Assembly (NCBI GenBank): GCA_002887195.1
Contig: PJAB01000434.1
Coordinates: forward strand, 1 to 26,789
Direction: 5' to 3'
DNA: 26,789 nucleotides
From: Chrysochromulina parva
Taxonomy: Eukaryota; Haptophyta; Prymnesiales; Chrysochromulinaceae
The notes below the pieces were generated by a model. That model did no database searches and was not told the origin of the DNA. It was given only the letters and a program-made list of their open reading frames with translations. Below, one piece after another: positions 17,001-25,418 of the stretch. The position numbers were made by a program, and so were the translations under genes. Position 1 is the first letter of the stretch; the number at the start of each line of letters is the position of its first letter.

Positions 17001-20000
17001 GCGGTGGCGGTGGCGGCGCCGCCCGCGCCGTCGTTGGCACCGCCGGTGGTGCCTTGGGTGCAGGCGCCTTGGCTGCTGCTGACGCTGAGGAGGCGGCAGC
17101 CGAGCCAGTGGCGCCGGCGTTGGCGAGGAGAGCACCAAGGACGGCGGCAACCGAAGACTCTGGCGGCGCATCACACGTACTCGAGAGCCTCGAGCGACCG
17201 GGGAGCGCACGTTTCTTCACACTCCCGCTCTCAGCGCGCGAGGCTGCGGACGGCGACAGGAGTGACACTGAAGGCGGCGGCGGTGCGAGAGGTCGCTTAC
17301 GTGACGGTGGCGGCAGCTTGGCACGCGCCGCCCTGGCATCACTCGCCGCCTGGCCGCAGCATGCACCGCCACTGCTGCCGCCTCGGACAGCCCGCACCAG
17401 ATTTGCCGCACCTGAGGCGCACACTGCCAGCGCGAGCACGTCGTCGAGGTCGACAGATGGTGACTCCTGCGAGCCAAACGCGCCAGCGCCGTCAGAGCCC
17501 TGTGAGGCTATCAGCATGGGTGGCACGATGGGCAGTGGCTGAGCCCTTGATTTCGCCCCTCCGTCTGCTCGCTCGGAGCGTTGGCCGCTCAGCGGAGGCG
17601 CGGCCGCCACAGCCCCCTTGGCCCATTCGGCTTCGGCTCGAGAGCGAGGCGCCTCGAGCCACGCCAAGGGGTTGTCCTCAGAGCTCTCGTCTGACGCCAT
17701 GGCGCCCGCCGCCGCTGGCTCCGAGTCCATCCCCATCTCGGAGGCCGCCACAGGTGGACTGTCGCACGCGACTGTCGCACTGGCGGCAGAGCGCGCGGAG
17801 GCGCGAAGGCCGCTCTGCCCTCCACTGGCCCGCCTTTGGCTGCGCCCCGCGGCAGACGAGTCCTCATGACGAGACGACGCGCGGCGAGATGAGGCGCGGT
17901 GAGACGAGCTGTCTTGTCGGGTCTCAGAGCTGCCCTGGCCCTCGCCGCTCCTCATGAGACTCTCGTGCAGGCTGTCGCAACGGTTCATACTCGCGCTGGC
18001 CGGTGTGGTCAGACCCTCGCCCACGCCCTCGCCCACGCCCTCGCCCACGCCCTGTCCCTCGCCTGTGCCCAGCCCCTCGCCCTCACCCTCGAGTGGACTG
18101 CGGCTTGGGCTGGCACGCGCCGCAGCCGCCATCGCGCTCTGCCGAGGCTCGGGTGGCTTGAGGGTGGCTTGGGGATGCCTTGGGGGCGGGGGAGGCTCGG
18201 GCGGCTTTGGGGTGACCCTCTTGCGCTTGCGTTTGGGTGGGGGCGCCTCCCATGGCAGCTCGTCCTCATCTGGCAGAAGTGCCATCTTCGAACCGTCGTC
18301 GTCGTTATCCTCCTCCTCCTCCTCATCCTCCTCCTCCTCCTCGTCTTCGTCGTCGTCGTCGTCCCTCTCCTCCTTCTCCTCCTTGCCCTCCTCCGCTTCC
18401 TCCTCCTCCTCCTCCTCCTCCTCCTCCTCCTCTGCACGCACAAGGCAGCTGATGGGCTGCAGCGGCGGTGGCGCCTTGGCCCCCTCGGCCTCCTCAACCG
18501 CCTCCGCTACCGCCGCCTCTCCCCGCTGCCAGGTGCTCGTGGCCCCGCCATTCTCCTCGTCGCTATCAAGGTTGATCACAACAGCCGAGGATTGGACTGC
18601 CGTTGGGAGCCCTCCGGCGATGCCGCCGACGATGCCGGAGGCAGCCGCCGCCTCAGCACGGGGCGCATGTGCCGGCGTCTCGACCGCCTCGTCTCCCTCG
18701 GCTCCTAATCGCCCTGCCGCTAATCGCTCTGCCGCTGGGGTTGCCTCCGCTGGCGACGGGCAGCCCACAGCGATGTCGTACGGCGCCGACAGCTCGGAAC
18801 CACCAAAGCAGCCCGTCTGCGCCTCCACCCAAAGGACGCCGTGTTGGGCAGATGCGGCGCCGCCCTCGGCTGCCTCCTCCGCCACCGCCTTCTCTGCTTC
18901 CACATCCTTCGCCTCCGCCTCCGCCTCCGCCTCCTCATCCTCGGCGATGGCACCCATGCCGGCGCCCATGCCACTAGCGACTTGGTGACTCAGGCTCAAA
19001 GACGGGCTCATGCCCGGCTGCTCGCTCGTGGGTGGTTGCTGGCTCGTTTTGAGCTGCTGGCTGGGCCGATGGCTTGGCGGCCACGAAGGGTACAGCGATG
19101 GGCCTTGCTGCCCCTCCTCCAAACCTGCAAGTTGCGCCGCCTCCGCAGCCACCGCCTCGCGCGCCGCCGCTATCACTTCGGACTCTCGCTCTGATGCCTC
19201 TGATGCCTCATGCTGCGCCCTATCTGCGCCATGAGCCAGCGCCACGCTCTCCGCCACGCTCTCCGCAAGCTCGAAGGCCGCGAGTTGCGAGGCGGGCTCC
19301 GACAGTGCCATGACGGCGGCCCCTGCCCCCGCAAGCGGCGCCGATGGCGGGTACGGCTGCGTGCATGCATTCGGAGCGTCGCCCTGGTAGCGCATCAGTG
19401 CCGCTGCGGCGTCCTCGACAGAGGTCGACGGCGGCTCGGCGGGCGCAGCTTCGTCGGCTTCGTCGGCTTCGTCCGGCTCGGCGGGCGCGGCCTGGGCTTG
19501 CACCGACTCTGAGAGCGTCGAGTCGGGCGTCGAGCCCCTGCCAAGGCCAAGCAGCATGGCCGCCTCGGACGTGCCGTGACGGGGCGTGCCGTGACGGCGC
19601 AGCGCGCCAACACCTGCCGCCGTGGACTGCTCTGAGGACCTGCCTGAGGCTGATGGCCCTCCTTCAACTGCCGGCTCTGCTTCATAGGTGGCAGGCGCCG
19701 CGTCAGTAGGTGCTGGGTAGTCCGCCGGTCCACTGCCTCGATTGCTATGGATTGCGCTTGATAGCCCTTGATGACCTCTCTCATCAGGCGTCGCGTCACT
19801 CGGTGCTGGGCCGTCCGCCGGCCCAGTGGCGTTGGGGGGCAACGGCATTGGAGGGGTGCCTTGCGTGGCTCTTGGCTTGCTCGAGGAGGGTGCCGTGGTG
19901 AGCACTTGCATGCATCGGGCTCGTGGCTTCTCGTGGCGCACGTCGTCAGGGCCAGCGGCACCGCCCTCGCTAGGCGCACCGATCTCAAGGGCGCCGGCCG

Positions 20001-22581
20001 CAGGGAAGGACTCGAGCGCCAGCAGAGGGAGCTGCGACGGCGGTGGCGGCAGTTCCAACGGCGGCGGCGGCGGCGGCGGTAGTGGCAGCAGCGGCAGCAG
20101 CGGCTCATGTTGCGTCTCACCAGCCGGATCGGGCTCGTTGATCCCCAGCTGCGTCGGCGCCGGCTCATCCTCTTCGTCCACATCCTCGTTTTCGCCGTCC
20201 ACGCCCATATATGGGATCGTCTCCAATGCCATATTTGGGTTCTCGATGGGCACCTCGAAGGCCATCGGCTCAGTGCTCGGGACGGCGCTCGGTTCCGGTG
20301 GAGCACTATCGAGCTGAGGCCAGTCTAGCGGAGGTTGGGCGCCACCCGCCATCGCCGGCGCTGCTGGCGCTGCCACGTCCGCGACGATCCCCGTAACGTC
20401 TCCAAGAGGATTTCCGAGAGGCGTTCCCATCGTCACACCTGCCACGCTCGCCGCAGCACTCGCCGCAGCACTCGCCGCAGCACTCGCCGCGGCGCCCGCC
20501 GCGTCGTCGCCCTCGTCATCTTCCGAGCTCAGCTCATCCAGGTCCTGGGTGGAGCCCAGGCGCAGCGCCGTCGTGTCGGCAGGGCAGGCGGCCTCGTGCT
20601 CGGGACGGCGCTCGCGCTCGGTACGGTGCTCGTCCTCGTACTCTGTGGCTGAATGCGGCGCCGCGAACCGCGTATACAGATTGACAGGGCGGCCGCCCGA
20701 GGCAACGGTGGAGGCAGCACGGACAGTGGCAGAGGCGGCGGCGGCAGGAACGACGGCAACAGTGCCAGCTACGGGCGCTGCTGCGGCGGCGGCAGCGCCG
20801 GGAGCGCCCTTGGCTTCGATGGCGCCCAAGACGGCGCCTTGGGCTGCCGACGACAATTCGTCAGATTCGTCAGAGCCGCTGGCGGAAGCCGACATGCCGT
20901 TCCCACTGCGCGAGCACGGGCCCGGGTGCGATGCCCTCAATGCGACCGATGAAGGCGAGCCGCATGGGACAGGCGCATGCGCGTGCGCGTCTGCCGATGC
21001 GTGCGACGAAACATGCGACGTTGCATGCGACGATGCATGCGACGAAACATGCGACGATGCATGCGACGAAACATGCGACGATGCATGCGACGAAACATGC
21101 GACGATGTGTGGGCGGACGGCTGCGCAGCGGACTGTGCGGAGCCGTGCACCGGGGGTCGAGCACAGGAGGGAGGCGCGGAGCCGACGGAGCCTCGGCCTG
21201 CGCCTCGGTCCGAGCAGCCCGTCGACACGCGTGGCGAGGTGGCAAGCAGACTGTCGATCTGGGAGGCAGTGCCGCCGTAGACACGCGGCTCGGAAGCGAT
21301 GGCATATGGTGAGATGGAGCCCATCGGGGGAGGCTGCGACGCATCAGCACGCCGACGGTTGTTCGAGGGCGGTGAGGGCATCGCAACGGCAGCGTGTCTC
21401 AGTAACTGACTCAACCCTCCACCATCGGAGCCGGAACCGATCCTGGTACCGGTACCGGTACCCGTACCGGTACCCGTACAACCCGTGCCGGCCGCAGCGG
21501 CAGCTGCTGCCGCCGCACCTGCGATTGCCGGCGTATGCTCGCTGGCAAATGAAGCGGCTGCGGCCACGTGGGCCGTTACGAGCTCTTGTGCCGCGCACTG
21601 CCTCGCCTCAGCCCGGCCCAAAGATTCGTCAGCCCGGCCCAACGATTCCTCTTCCTCGGTCTCGGCGTCGGCGTCATCGACAGGCGCTGGCGCCGCCGCG
21701 GCCGCCGCTCCAGAAGCTCGCACTGCCTCCGACTCCGGCTCCGACTCCGGCTCTGTCTCCGCCCCCGCCGCCGCTGCGGCCGCCGCCGCCGCCGCCTCAG
21801 CCGCCGCCTCGGCCGCCGCCGCCTCGGCCGCCGCCTCGGCCGCCGCCGCCTCCAGACCGACGTCGACTGCCGTGTAGCCGACGTCGACGACCGAGTGGCT
21901 GACGTCGAGCGTCGTGTGGCCCTCGGCTGTGTGGCCAATTTCCGTGGCTTGTCGGCCGATGTCGATCGCCGTGTGGCCGATGTCCGCTTCAGTGAACCCG
22001 AGCTCGACGGCCGTGTGCCCAAAGTCCAAGACCGTGCGCCCGCCCGCCATGCCGCTCGGGATCGGCTCGGCCTCGGTCTGGCCCACCTCGGGCTGGCTGG
22101 CTGAGAGCAGTCTGTCCGAGCGTACCACCGGAGGAGCGCCCATGCGCTGCGCTGGTGACGCCTCGTCGTCATCCGTGTCCATCCGAAGGACGTTCTCCAC
22201 CAGGCTGCCGGAGCTGTTGGCGCTCGCCAGTCCGCCGGTTTCTGTCACAGTCGCATGGGCAGACACGCCACCTCGAGGCGTATCTGCAGCCGGAGCGCTG
22301 GCAGTGGCAAGGGGGCGTCCCCAGCAGTCCTGTGGAGCGAGGCCCATGGCTGAGTCCAAATGTTTGAAGTGAGTTGCATGGCCTGCGCTGCCGTCATCTT
22401 CGGGTGGCTCGGGAGTCGGGACATCAGAAGGTGCTCGTCTGTGTGGCACTGGCGGCGGCTGCTGCAGTGGATTCCGATCCGGGGATTGGGCGCTGCGCTG
22501 CTGCTGCTGCTGGTTGTCTTCAGCACGCCTGCGACGAATGTCGCGCTCGCGCTGAGCTCGGCGCTGAGCATCACTGAACAT
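14038..22581 (-). CDS. Giant chromodomain / triple Tudor-knot / tandem-BRCT protein (53BP1/Crb2-like mediator)
   Basis: One 8.5-kb frame encodes 2847 residues from ATG 22581. Order: disordered, repeat-rich N-terminal two thirds with acidic tracts (DNA ~18290-18437) and a KRKRKR nuclear signal near residue 1447; a chromodomain at ~1970-2024 (LAYLVRWKGYGEADATWEP, cage aromatics kept); Tudor-knot/chromo-barrel domains at ~2149-2204, ~2270-2325 and ~2426-2484, each with the pattern KVHFxGWxxRxDEWI; and two BRCT domains at ~2588-2707 and ~2737-2847 (AAFMLTGFTDDDRA, RPSWAHASLMQNCW, VIAISQDWAKHCLL). Paired C-terminal BRCTs after methyl-lysine readers are the plan of 53BP1 and Crb2/Rad9, which link chromatin marks to the DNA-damage checkpoint. 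Three PTQL motifs could be ATM/ATR targets. It is probably nuclear. Domain calls are firm; orthology is inference. The absence of introns in so long a gene is notable. Confidence 0.85.
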   Translation of the reverse strand: MFSDAQRRAQRERDIRRRRAEDNQQQQQRSAQSPDRNPLQQPPPVPHRRAPSDVPTPEPPEDDGSAGHATHFKHLDSAMGLAPQDCWGRPLATASAPAADTPRGGVSAHATVTETGGLASANSSGSLVENVLRMDTDDDEASPAQRMGAPPVVRSDRLLSASQPEVGQTEAEPIPSGMAGGRTVLDFGHTAVELGFTEADIGHTAIDIGRQATEIGHTAEGHTTLDVSHSVVDVGYTAVDVGLEAAAAEAAAEAAAAEAAAEAAAAAAAAAAGAETEPESEPESEAVRASGAAAAAAPAPVDDADAETEEEESLGRADESLGRAEARQCAAQELVTAHVAAAASFASEHTPAIAGAAAAAAAAAGTGCTGTGTGTGTGTRIGSGSDGGGLSQLLRHAAVAMPSPPSNNRRRADASQPPPMGSISPYAIASEPRVYGGTASQIDSLLATSPRVSTGCSDRGAGRGSVGSAPPSCARPPVHGSAQSAAQPSAHTSSHVSSHASSHVSSHASSHVSSHASSHATSHVSSHASADAHAHAPVPCGSPSSVALRASHPGPCSRSGNGMSASASGSDESDELSSAAQGAVLGAIEAKGAPGAAAAAAAPVAGTVAVVPAAAASATVRAASTVASGGRPVNLYTRFAAPHSATEYEDEHRTERERRPEHEAACPADTTALRLGSTQDLDELSSEDDEGDDAAGAAASAAASAAASAAASVAGVTMGTPLGNPLGDVTGIVADVAAPAAPAMAGGAQPPLDWPQLDSAPPEPSAVPSTEPMAFEVPIENPNMALETIPYMGVDGENEDVDEEDEPAPTQLGINEPDPAGETQHEPLLPLLPLPPPPPPPLELPPPPSQLPLLALESFPAAGALEIGAPSEGGAAGPDDVRHEKPRARCMQVLTTAPSSSKPRATQGTPPMPLPPNATGPADGPAPSDATPDERGHQGLSSAIHSNRGSGPADYPAPTDAAPATYEAEPAVEGGPSASGRSSEQSTAAGVGALRRHGTPRHGTSEAAMLLGLGRGSTPDSTLSESVQAQAAPAEPDEADEADEAAPAEPPSTSVEDAAAALMRYQGDAPNACTQPYPPSAPLAGAGAAVMALSEPASQLAAFELAESVAESVALAHGADRAQHEASEASERESEVIAAAREAVAAEAAQLAGLEEGQQGPSLYPSWPPSHRPSQQLKTSQQPPTSEQPGMSPSLSLSHQVASGMGAGMGAIAEDEEAEAEAEAKDVEAEKAVAEEAAEGGAASAQHGVLWVEAQTGCFGGSELSAPYDIAVGCPSPAEATPAAERLAAGRLGAEGDEAVETPAHAPRAEAAAASGIVGGIAGGLPTAVQSSAVVINLDSDEENGGATSTWQRGEAAVAEAVEEAEGAKAPPPLQPISCLVRAEEEEEEEEEEEEAEEGKEEKEERDDDDDEDEEEEEDEEEEEDNDDDGSKMALLPDEDELPWEAPPPKRKRKRVTPKPPEPPPPPRHPQATLKPPEPRQSAMAAAARASPSRSPLEGEGEGLGTGEGQGVGEGVGEGVGEGLTTPASASMNRCDSLHESLMRSGEGQGSSETRQDSSSHRASSRRASSRHEDSSAAGRSQRRASGGQSGLRASARSAASATVACDSPPVAASEMGMDSEPAAAGAMASDESSEDNPLAWLEAPRSRAEAEWAKGAVAAAPPLSGQRSERADGGAKSRAQPLPIVPPMLIASQGSDGAGAFGSQESPSVDLDDVLALAVCASGAANLVRAVRGGSSGGACCGQAASDARAARAKLPPPSRKRPLAPPPPSVSLLSPSAASRAESGSVKKRALPGRSRLSSTCDAPPESSVAAVLGALLANAGATGSAAASSASAAAKAPAPKAPPAVPTTARAAPPPPPPPPPPPPAGSKRRAAEPSAEPTPAEAKPKRACAAKAAQVWAAAAPGARSAAAASPPDRRASRGHLSRAAARRQPPRGVCRVRQRGFVIVSDEEEEDDEEFEAEDEEEAEEAEEEFEAEALLASRLGDDGGLAYLVRWKGYGEADATWEPRANLEGGCDELLREFHAQGALDTAHASAVREEAAEARTLPGHFRGGSEEVMDLDAGAPMEAAEEEAADAAVDEEPIVPTQLEVIVATQSMAVADEEQPAAQDDASEAAADAAPAEDEEAEEVDVEQEQPTQLDASPWARTCVGDRLEARDKRGAWYLARVVALRGLGARRQVKVHFHGWSVRHDEWIALDAGRLREVGAGAAAGAEDEAGGADDEAGGDDDDAHVDAHEALYAEAAPDLAEEPAAPPAAATAPPDTMLRDGLRLGDWLQACDQQGGWYGAKVVDLRGLGVQREAKIHFHGWHKRHDVWIALNAGRLREDRSAEGAVLATALRSPEGMRSRRRSAGGTTASAARAARAARVPEEAEKEAAEAKEAKEAEDAEEEEVVGEDGEEEEGEEEDEPEPPCRVLSTEEVIALRVGTSLQARDSFSEWYDGRVVDARGIGSHREVKVHFLGWNKRFDEWIACSSGRLRQIDDEDEGDEGEEPSRPRSQSRPRSRALAETCDYGATDEAVAESPIPSDGGRSAGGRSARSRASPGGTRIALGSAGASSASGAAATAGAAATAGASSSDAAAAGACSRLFVGAAFMLTGFTDDDRAALEATLRVAGGRIVDVAREQGAGLVIVESDSESLFYDLHRLVANRKLVLLAEACAEDMPIRITEKVLFGLAYGCVPLRPSWAHASLMQNCWQPVPGEYAAKLANTNASAAAGRGGGPRSRSVDASPDRARAQAWTPLLSGYVIVPTGSDDFCAKWTPLLRAAGAEVRTDLPPQHHGARDHVSQRCLVLVEKDADEAAVRTRLERARAREVIAISQDWAKHCLLQQRVLPPTDFIFKPSSKR
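18003..18094 (-). repeat. In-frame ~12-bp tandem repeat (Gly-Glu-Gly-x)
   Basis: Units of ccctcgcccacg and variants repeat within the giant gene, encoding a GEGxGxGEGVGEG stretch. It lies in the disordered region and is prone to copy-number change. Confidence 0.75.
18290..18437 (-). repeat. Trinucleotide-rich acidic tract
   Basis: Near-uninterrupted ctc/gtc triplets on the + strand encode long Glu and Asp runs on the - strand, broken only by a KEEKEER segment. This is an acidic low-complexity tract in the giant protein, possibly for histone or basic-partner binding. Confidence 0.8.
20447..20505 (-). repeat. 12-bp tandem repeat (Ala-Ser-Ala-Ala)
   Basis: About four units of actcgccgcagc encode an alanine/serine run in the giant protein. 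Confidence 0.7.
21001..21108 (-). repeat. 12-bp tandem repeat, nine units (Ser-Ser-His-Ala/Val)
   Basis: Nine 12-bp units alternate between atgcgacgaaac and atgcgacgatgc, with a few substitutions. On the coding strand they give alternating SSHV and SSHA tetrapeptides, a His every four residues. The alternation implies that the latest duplication unit was 24 bp. Confidence 0.9.
21445..21479 (-). repeat. 6-bp tandem repeat (ggtacc type)
   Basis: About six ggtacc/cgtacc units encode a Gly-Thr dipeptide run in the giant protein. Each perfect unit is palindromic. Confidence 0.8.
21858..22045 (-). repeat. Degenerate 21-bp/heptapeptide repeat (GHTA-hydrophobic-acid)
   Basis: The coding strand gives about eight heptads of the form [FLIV]-G-[HY]-T-A-[VI]-[DE], for example FGHTAVE, IGHTAID and VGYTAVD, with one short unit. 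DNA units keep the words ggccgatgtc/gtcgac. The strict hydrophobic-Gly-...-acid spacing suggests a folded repeat rather than random low complexity. Confidence 0.8.
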
Positions 22582-22770
22582 CAGGAAAGGGCGCGGACGA
22601 GTTCGCGGACGGCTCGAGGGCGACTCTTCACGAGCGCTCTACTTGAAGACTGTGAGAACGTGACGGTAGAAAAGCTAGTCTTTTGTCTCACCGGACCGTA
22701 CCTAACGAGGCGGGCGGCTAGCGAACCTTACGGTAAACTCCCCCACGCGCGCGTGCACACCGAGACCCCA
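22582..22770. promoter_or_regulatory. Spacer upstream of the giant gene
   Basis: These 189 bp lie between the stop of the Tat-SF1-like gene and the ATG of the giant BRCT gene, both on the - strand. It must hold a 3' UTR and a promoter. Such tight head-to-tail spacing leaves room for read-through transcription, but nothing proves it. Confidence 0.45.
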
Positions 22771-25387
22771 CTAAACAGCGCCTAGCGCCTTCATCGTGGA
22801 TAGGAAGTCATCAAACGCTGCTGGCAGCGTGGTCGTCATGATAGGCGGCGGCGGCGGCGCGCACTGCTCGAGCACTCGATAGTAGCCGCGGCCCTCGGGG
22901 CCATCGCGGTGCACATAGCCCGGAAGCTTCGTCACCTGGTCGGCGCACGCGACGAAGGCTGCCCCCGCGGCGGAGGCGCGCTGGAGGACGAGGCGCGAGT
23001 ACTCGGCCGCGTCGGGCGGCGGCGCGTCGGGCCGTCGATAGTAACCGCCGCCGCCTTCGGCGAGCGCACGCGGATGGCCGTCCGACACGTACTCGTATCC
23101 CGCATAGGGGCCGACGTAATCTGCACAGCGCACAAACTCGGCGGCCTCGGAGGCGGCCTCACGTAGGATGAGGCGAGCTGCCTCGATCGGGTCGGCCGGA
23201 GGCGGCGCGTCCAGCCGCCGGTAGAAGCCGCGCCCCTCGAGCCCGTCGAGGAAGTCATATGCATGCGCGAGGCTCGCGATCTCGTCAAGGTCACGGATGC
23301 CCGAGGGGTCCCCACACCCGATGAACGCAGCGCCAGCCTCGCTCGCGCGCACCAACACGGCGCGCGCCTGCTCGTCGGGTCGGCGCTTGGTCAGCGACGC
23401 AACCAGAGGCACTCAGAAGAGGCAATCAAGAGGCAATTAACGACACTCGCCTGCTCGTATGGGTCGGGCGGTGGCGCGCCCTCGTGCCGATAGTAGCCGG
23501 CACCGTGCGCGCCGGCGGCCGCGTACTGGTAGTGCTCGAGCTCGGCGACAAAGGCCGCGCAGCCGATAAAGGGTGCCCCTTCCGCCGAGGCAAGCCGAAG
23601 CACGCGCATCGACTCTTGGTATGCTTGCGCCATCTCGCCGAACCCAAAGCGCTGCTGACGGCGCACATCCTCGCCCGCTGGCAACACGCGCGCCGCGCGC
23701 CCGTCGTCGAACGCCACGCTGAGCGCGCGCTCGCAGAAGAAGCGGCCGTCGAGCGCGTCGACGGCGGCGGCGGCGGAGAGCACCGACTGAAAGCGGATCG
23801 CTGCACATCCCTCTGCGGAGCTAAGGGCGTCGCCATCGAGCAGCGGCTCGATCCGCTCGACCTCGCCATATTTACAGGCCTCTTCCCACAGCTCATCGAC
23901 CATGCGCGCGGCCCACACGCGCCGCGCATCGACGGCGCTCGCCGACGGCACCTCCGACGGCAGGAACAACCGTCGTACCACTACGACGCGCAGCATGTCG
24001 CCGTCGGTCGGCGCCGTCGTGGGCACATCGCTCGGGTGGGCGAGGCGGGATGGCGCCGCCGCCACCGCCGCGCTGGAGCTCGAGCCGCCGGTGGCGGCGG
24101 CGCTGGCGCCGCTGGCTGCGGCGCTGCGCTTCGCACCGGCTGCGACCGTCTTGCCTGGCTGCGCTCGTGCACTGAGCATGGCTTGGTATTCGCACAGCCC
24201 TGGGATGCGGGTCAGTCCCGGGATGAGGCGAGGAGGCGCGGCGATGCTGCTCGCGGCTGGGGCGGGCGCGGCTGCAGCGCCTCGGAGGTCGACGAGCGCG
24301 GGCGCGGCCACCTCGAGCGGCGCGGCCGCGGAGGTCGACGACCAAGTCGTGCTGGCTGGGCCAGCCGGTCGGTCGGCGGGCGCGCCGACTGCCCCACCAT
24401 TCCACACCGGTCGCGAGATGTCCACCGGCCAGCGCTGGCCAGCGCGCTGTCCCGGGCGCAGCTCGCGCCCGTTGAGCAGCTGGATGGCGCCGAGCACAGC
24501 CGCGTCCTTCTGGTACGTGACGAGCGCATCGCCCTTGGCGTTGCCCTCGGCGTCGCGGTAGAGCTTGACGCGCACGACCGGTCCAACTGCCTCCATGAGC
24601 AGCTCCAACTCTTCTGGTTGGGCGTCGTGAGGCAGACCTGACGAGGGAGGCAGTCAGACGTCATCAGAGGTCATCAGAGGTCATCAGAGGTCATCAGAGG
24701 TCATCAGAGGTCATCAGAGGTCATCAGCATCTCAATCTCTTCCGGCTGGGCGTCGTGAGGCAGACCTGATGAGGGAGGCAATCAGACGTCATCAGACGTC
24801 ATCAGAGGTCATCAGAGGTCATCAGCATCTCAATCTCTTCCGGCTGGGCGTCGTCGTGAGGCAGACCTGCGACGTAGACCGAGCACGCCGCCGCGCCGCC
24901 CGCCGCCGAGCGCTGCGTGAGACGCGAACCGTCATCGAGCCGCGCGGCCTTGGCCGCCGGCGCGCCGTCGGCGGCTGCAGAGCCACCCTCGGCGTGAGTG
25001 GAGGACGAGGCGCTGGCCGTACTCGAAGCGGCTCTCAGGGCCGTTGTGGCCGCGCACGCGGCCGCCTTGGCTCGCGCCTTGGCTGCCTCGTGCTGCTCGG
25101 CTACATAAGCGAGGTTGCGCTTCTCAGCCGCGGCGATGCGCGCACGTTCGCGCGCGAAGAGCTCGTCGAGCGTCTTCTTGGGCGGAGGAGGCGCCATGCT
25201 GGGCGCCATGCTGGCGAGCTGCTGCTGCAACGGAGCCGCCGCGGCGCTGAAGGCGTCCGCCATCCGCTTGGCTATCTCGAGCGCCAGGCTCTGCGCATCC
25301 GCCGCGCTTCCAGGCGTCTGTGGCAGCACGTCGAAGCCGGTCTGCCGCGGCGGCTGCGGCGGCGGCGGCGGCATCATCATCATCATT

Positions 25388-25418
<31 letters not shown>

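Larger units (their letters stand above)
24638..24866 (-). other. Intron 1 of the Tat-SF1-like gene (229 bp, contains exon copies)
   Basis: Donor and acceptor both read CAG|GTCTGCC. Splicing at these sites gives VYVAG|LPHDAQPEELELLM in phase 1 and completes RRM1. The intron contains two further copies of the exon segment encoding GLPHDxAQPEEIEMLM and two minisatellite arrays. Confidence 0.7.

Noticed and set aside
16950..17957. 335-codon open frame on the + strand
   Set aside because: It is antisense to the giant BRCT gene; GC-rich codons make long antisense frames by chance. Arg/Pro-rich, no motif.
17954..18988. 344-codon open frame on the + strand, Ser/Pro-rich
   Set aside because: It is a shadow of the acidic and Gly-Glu repeat region of the giant gene; the poly-Ser is the complement of the GAG/GAC triplets.
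23484..24641. 385-codon open frame on the + strand
   Set aside because: It is antisense to the Tat-SF1-like exon 2, with Arg/Gly-rich shadow composition.
24655..24827. Possible CRISPR-like array
   Set aside because: Units are 10 bp with no spacers; it is a minisatellite in a eukaryotic intron.
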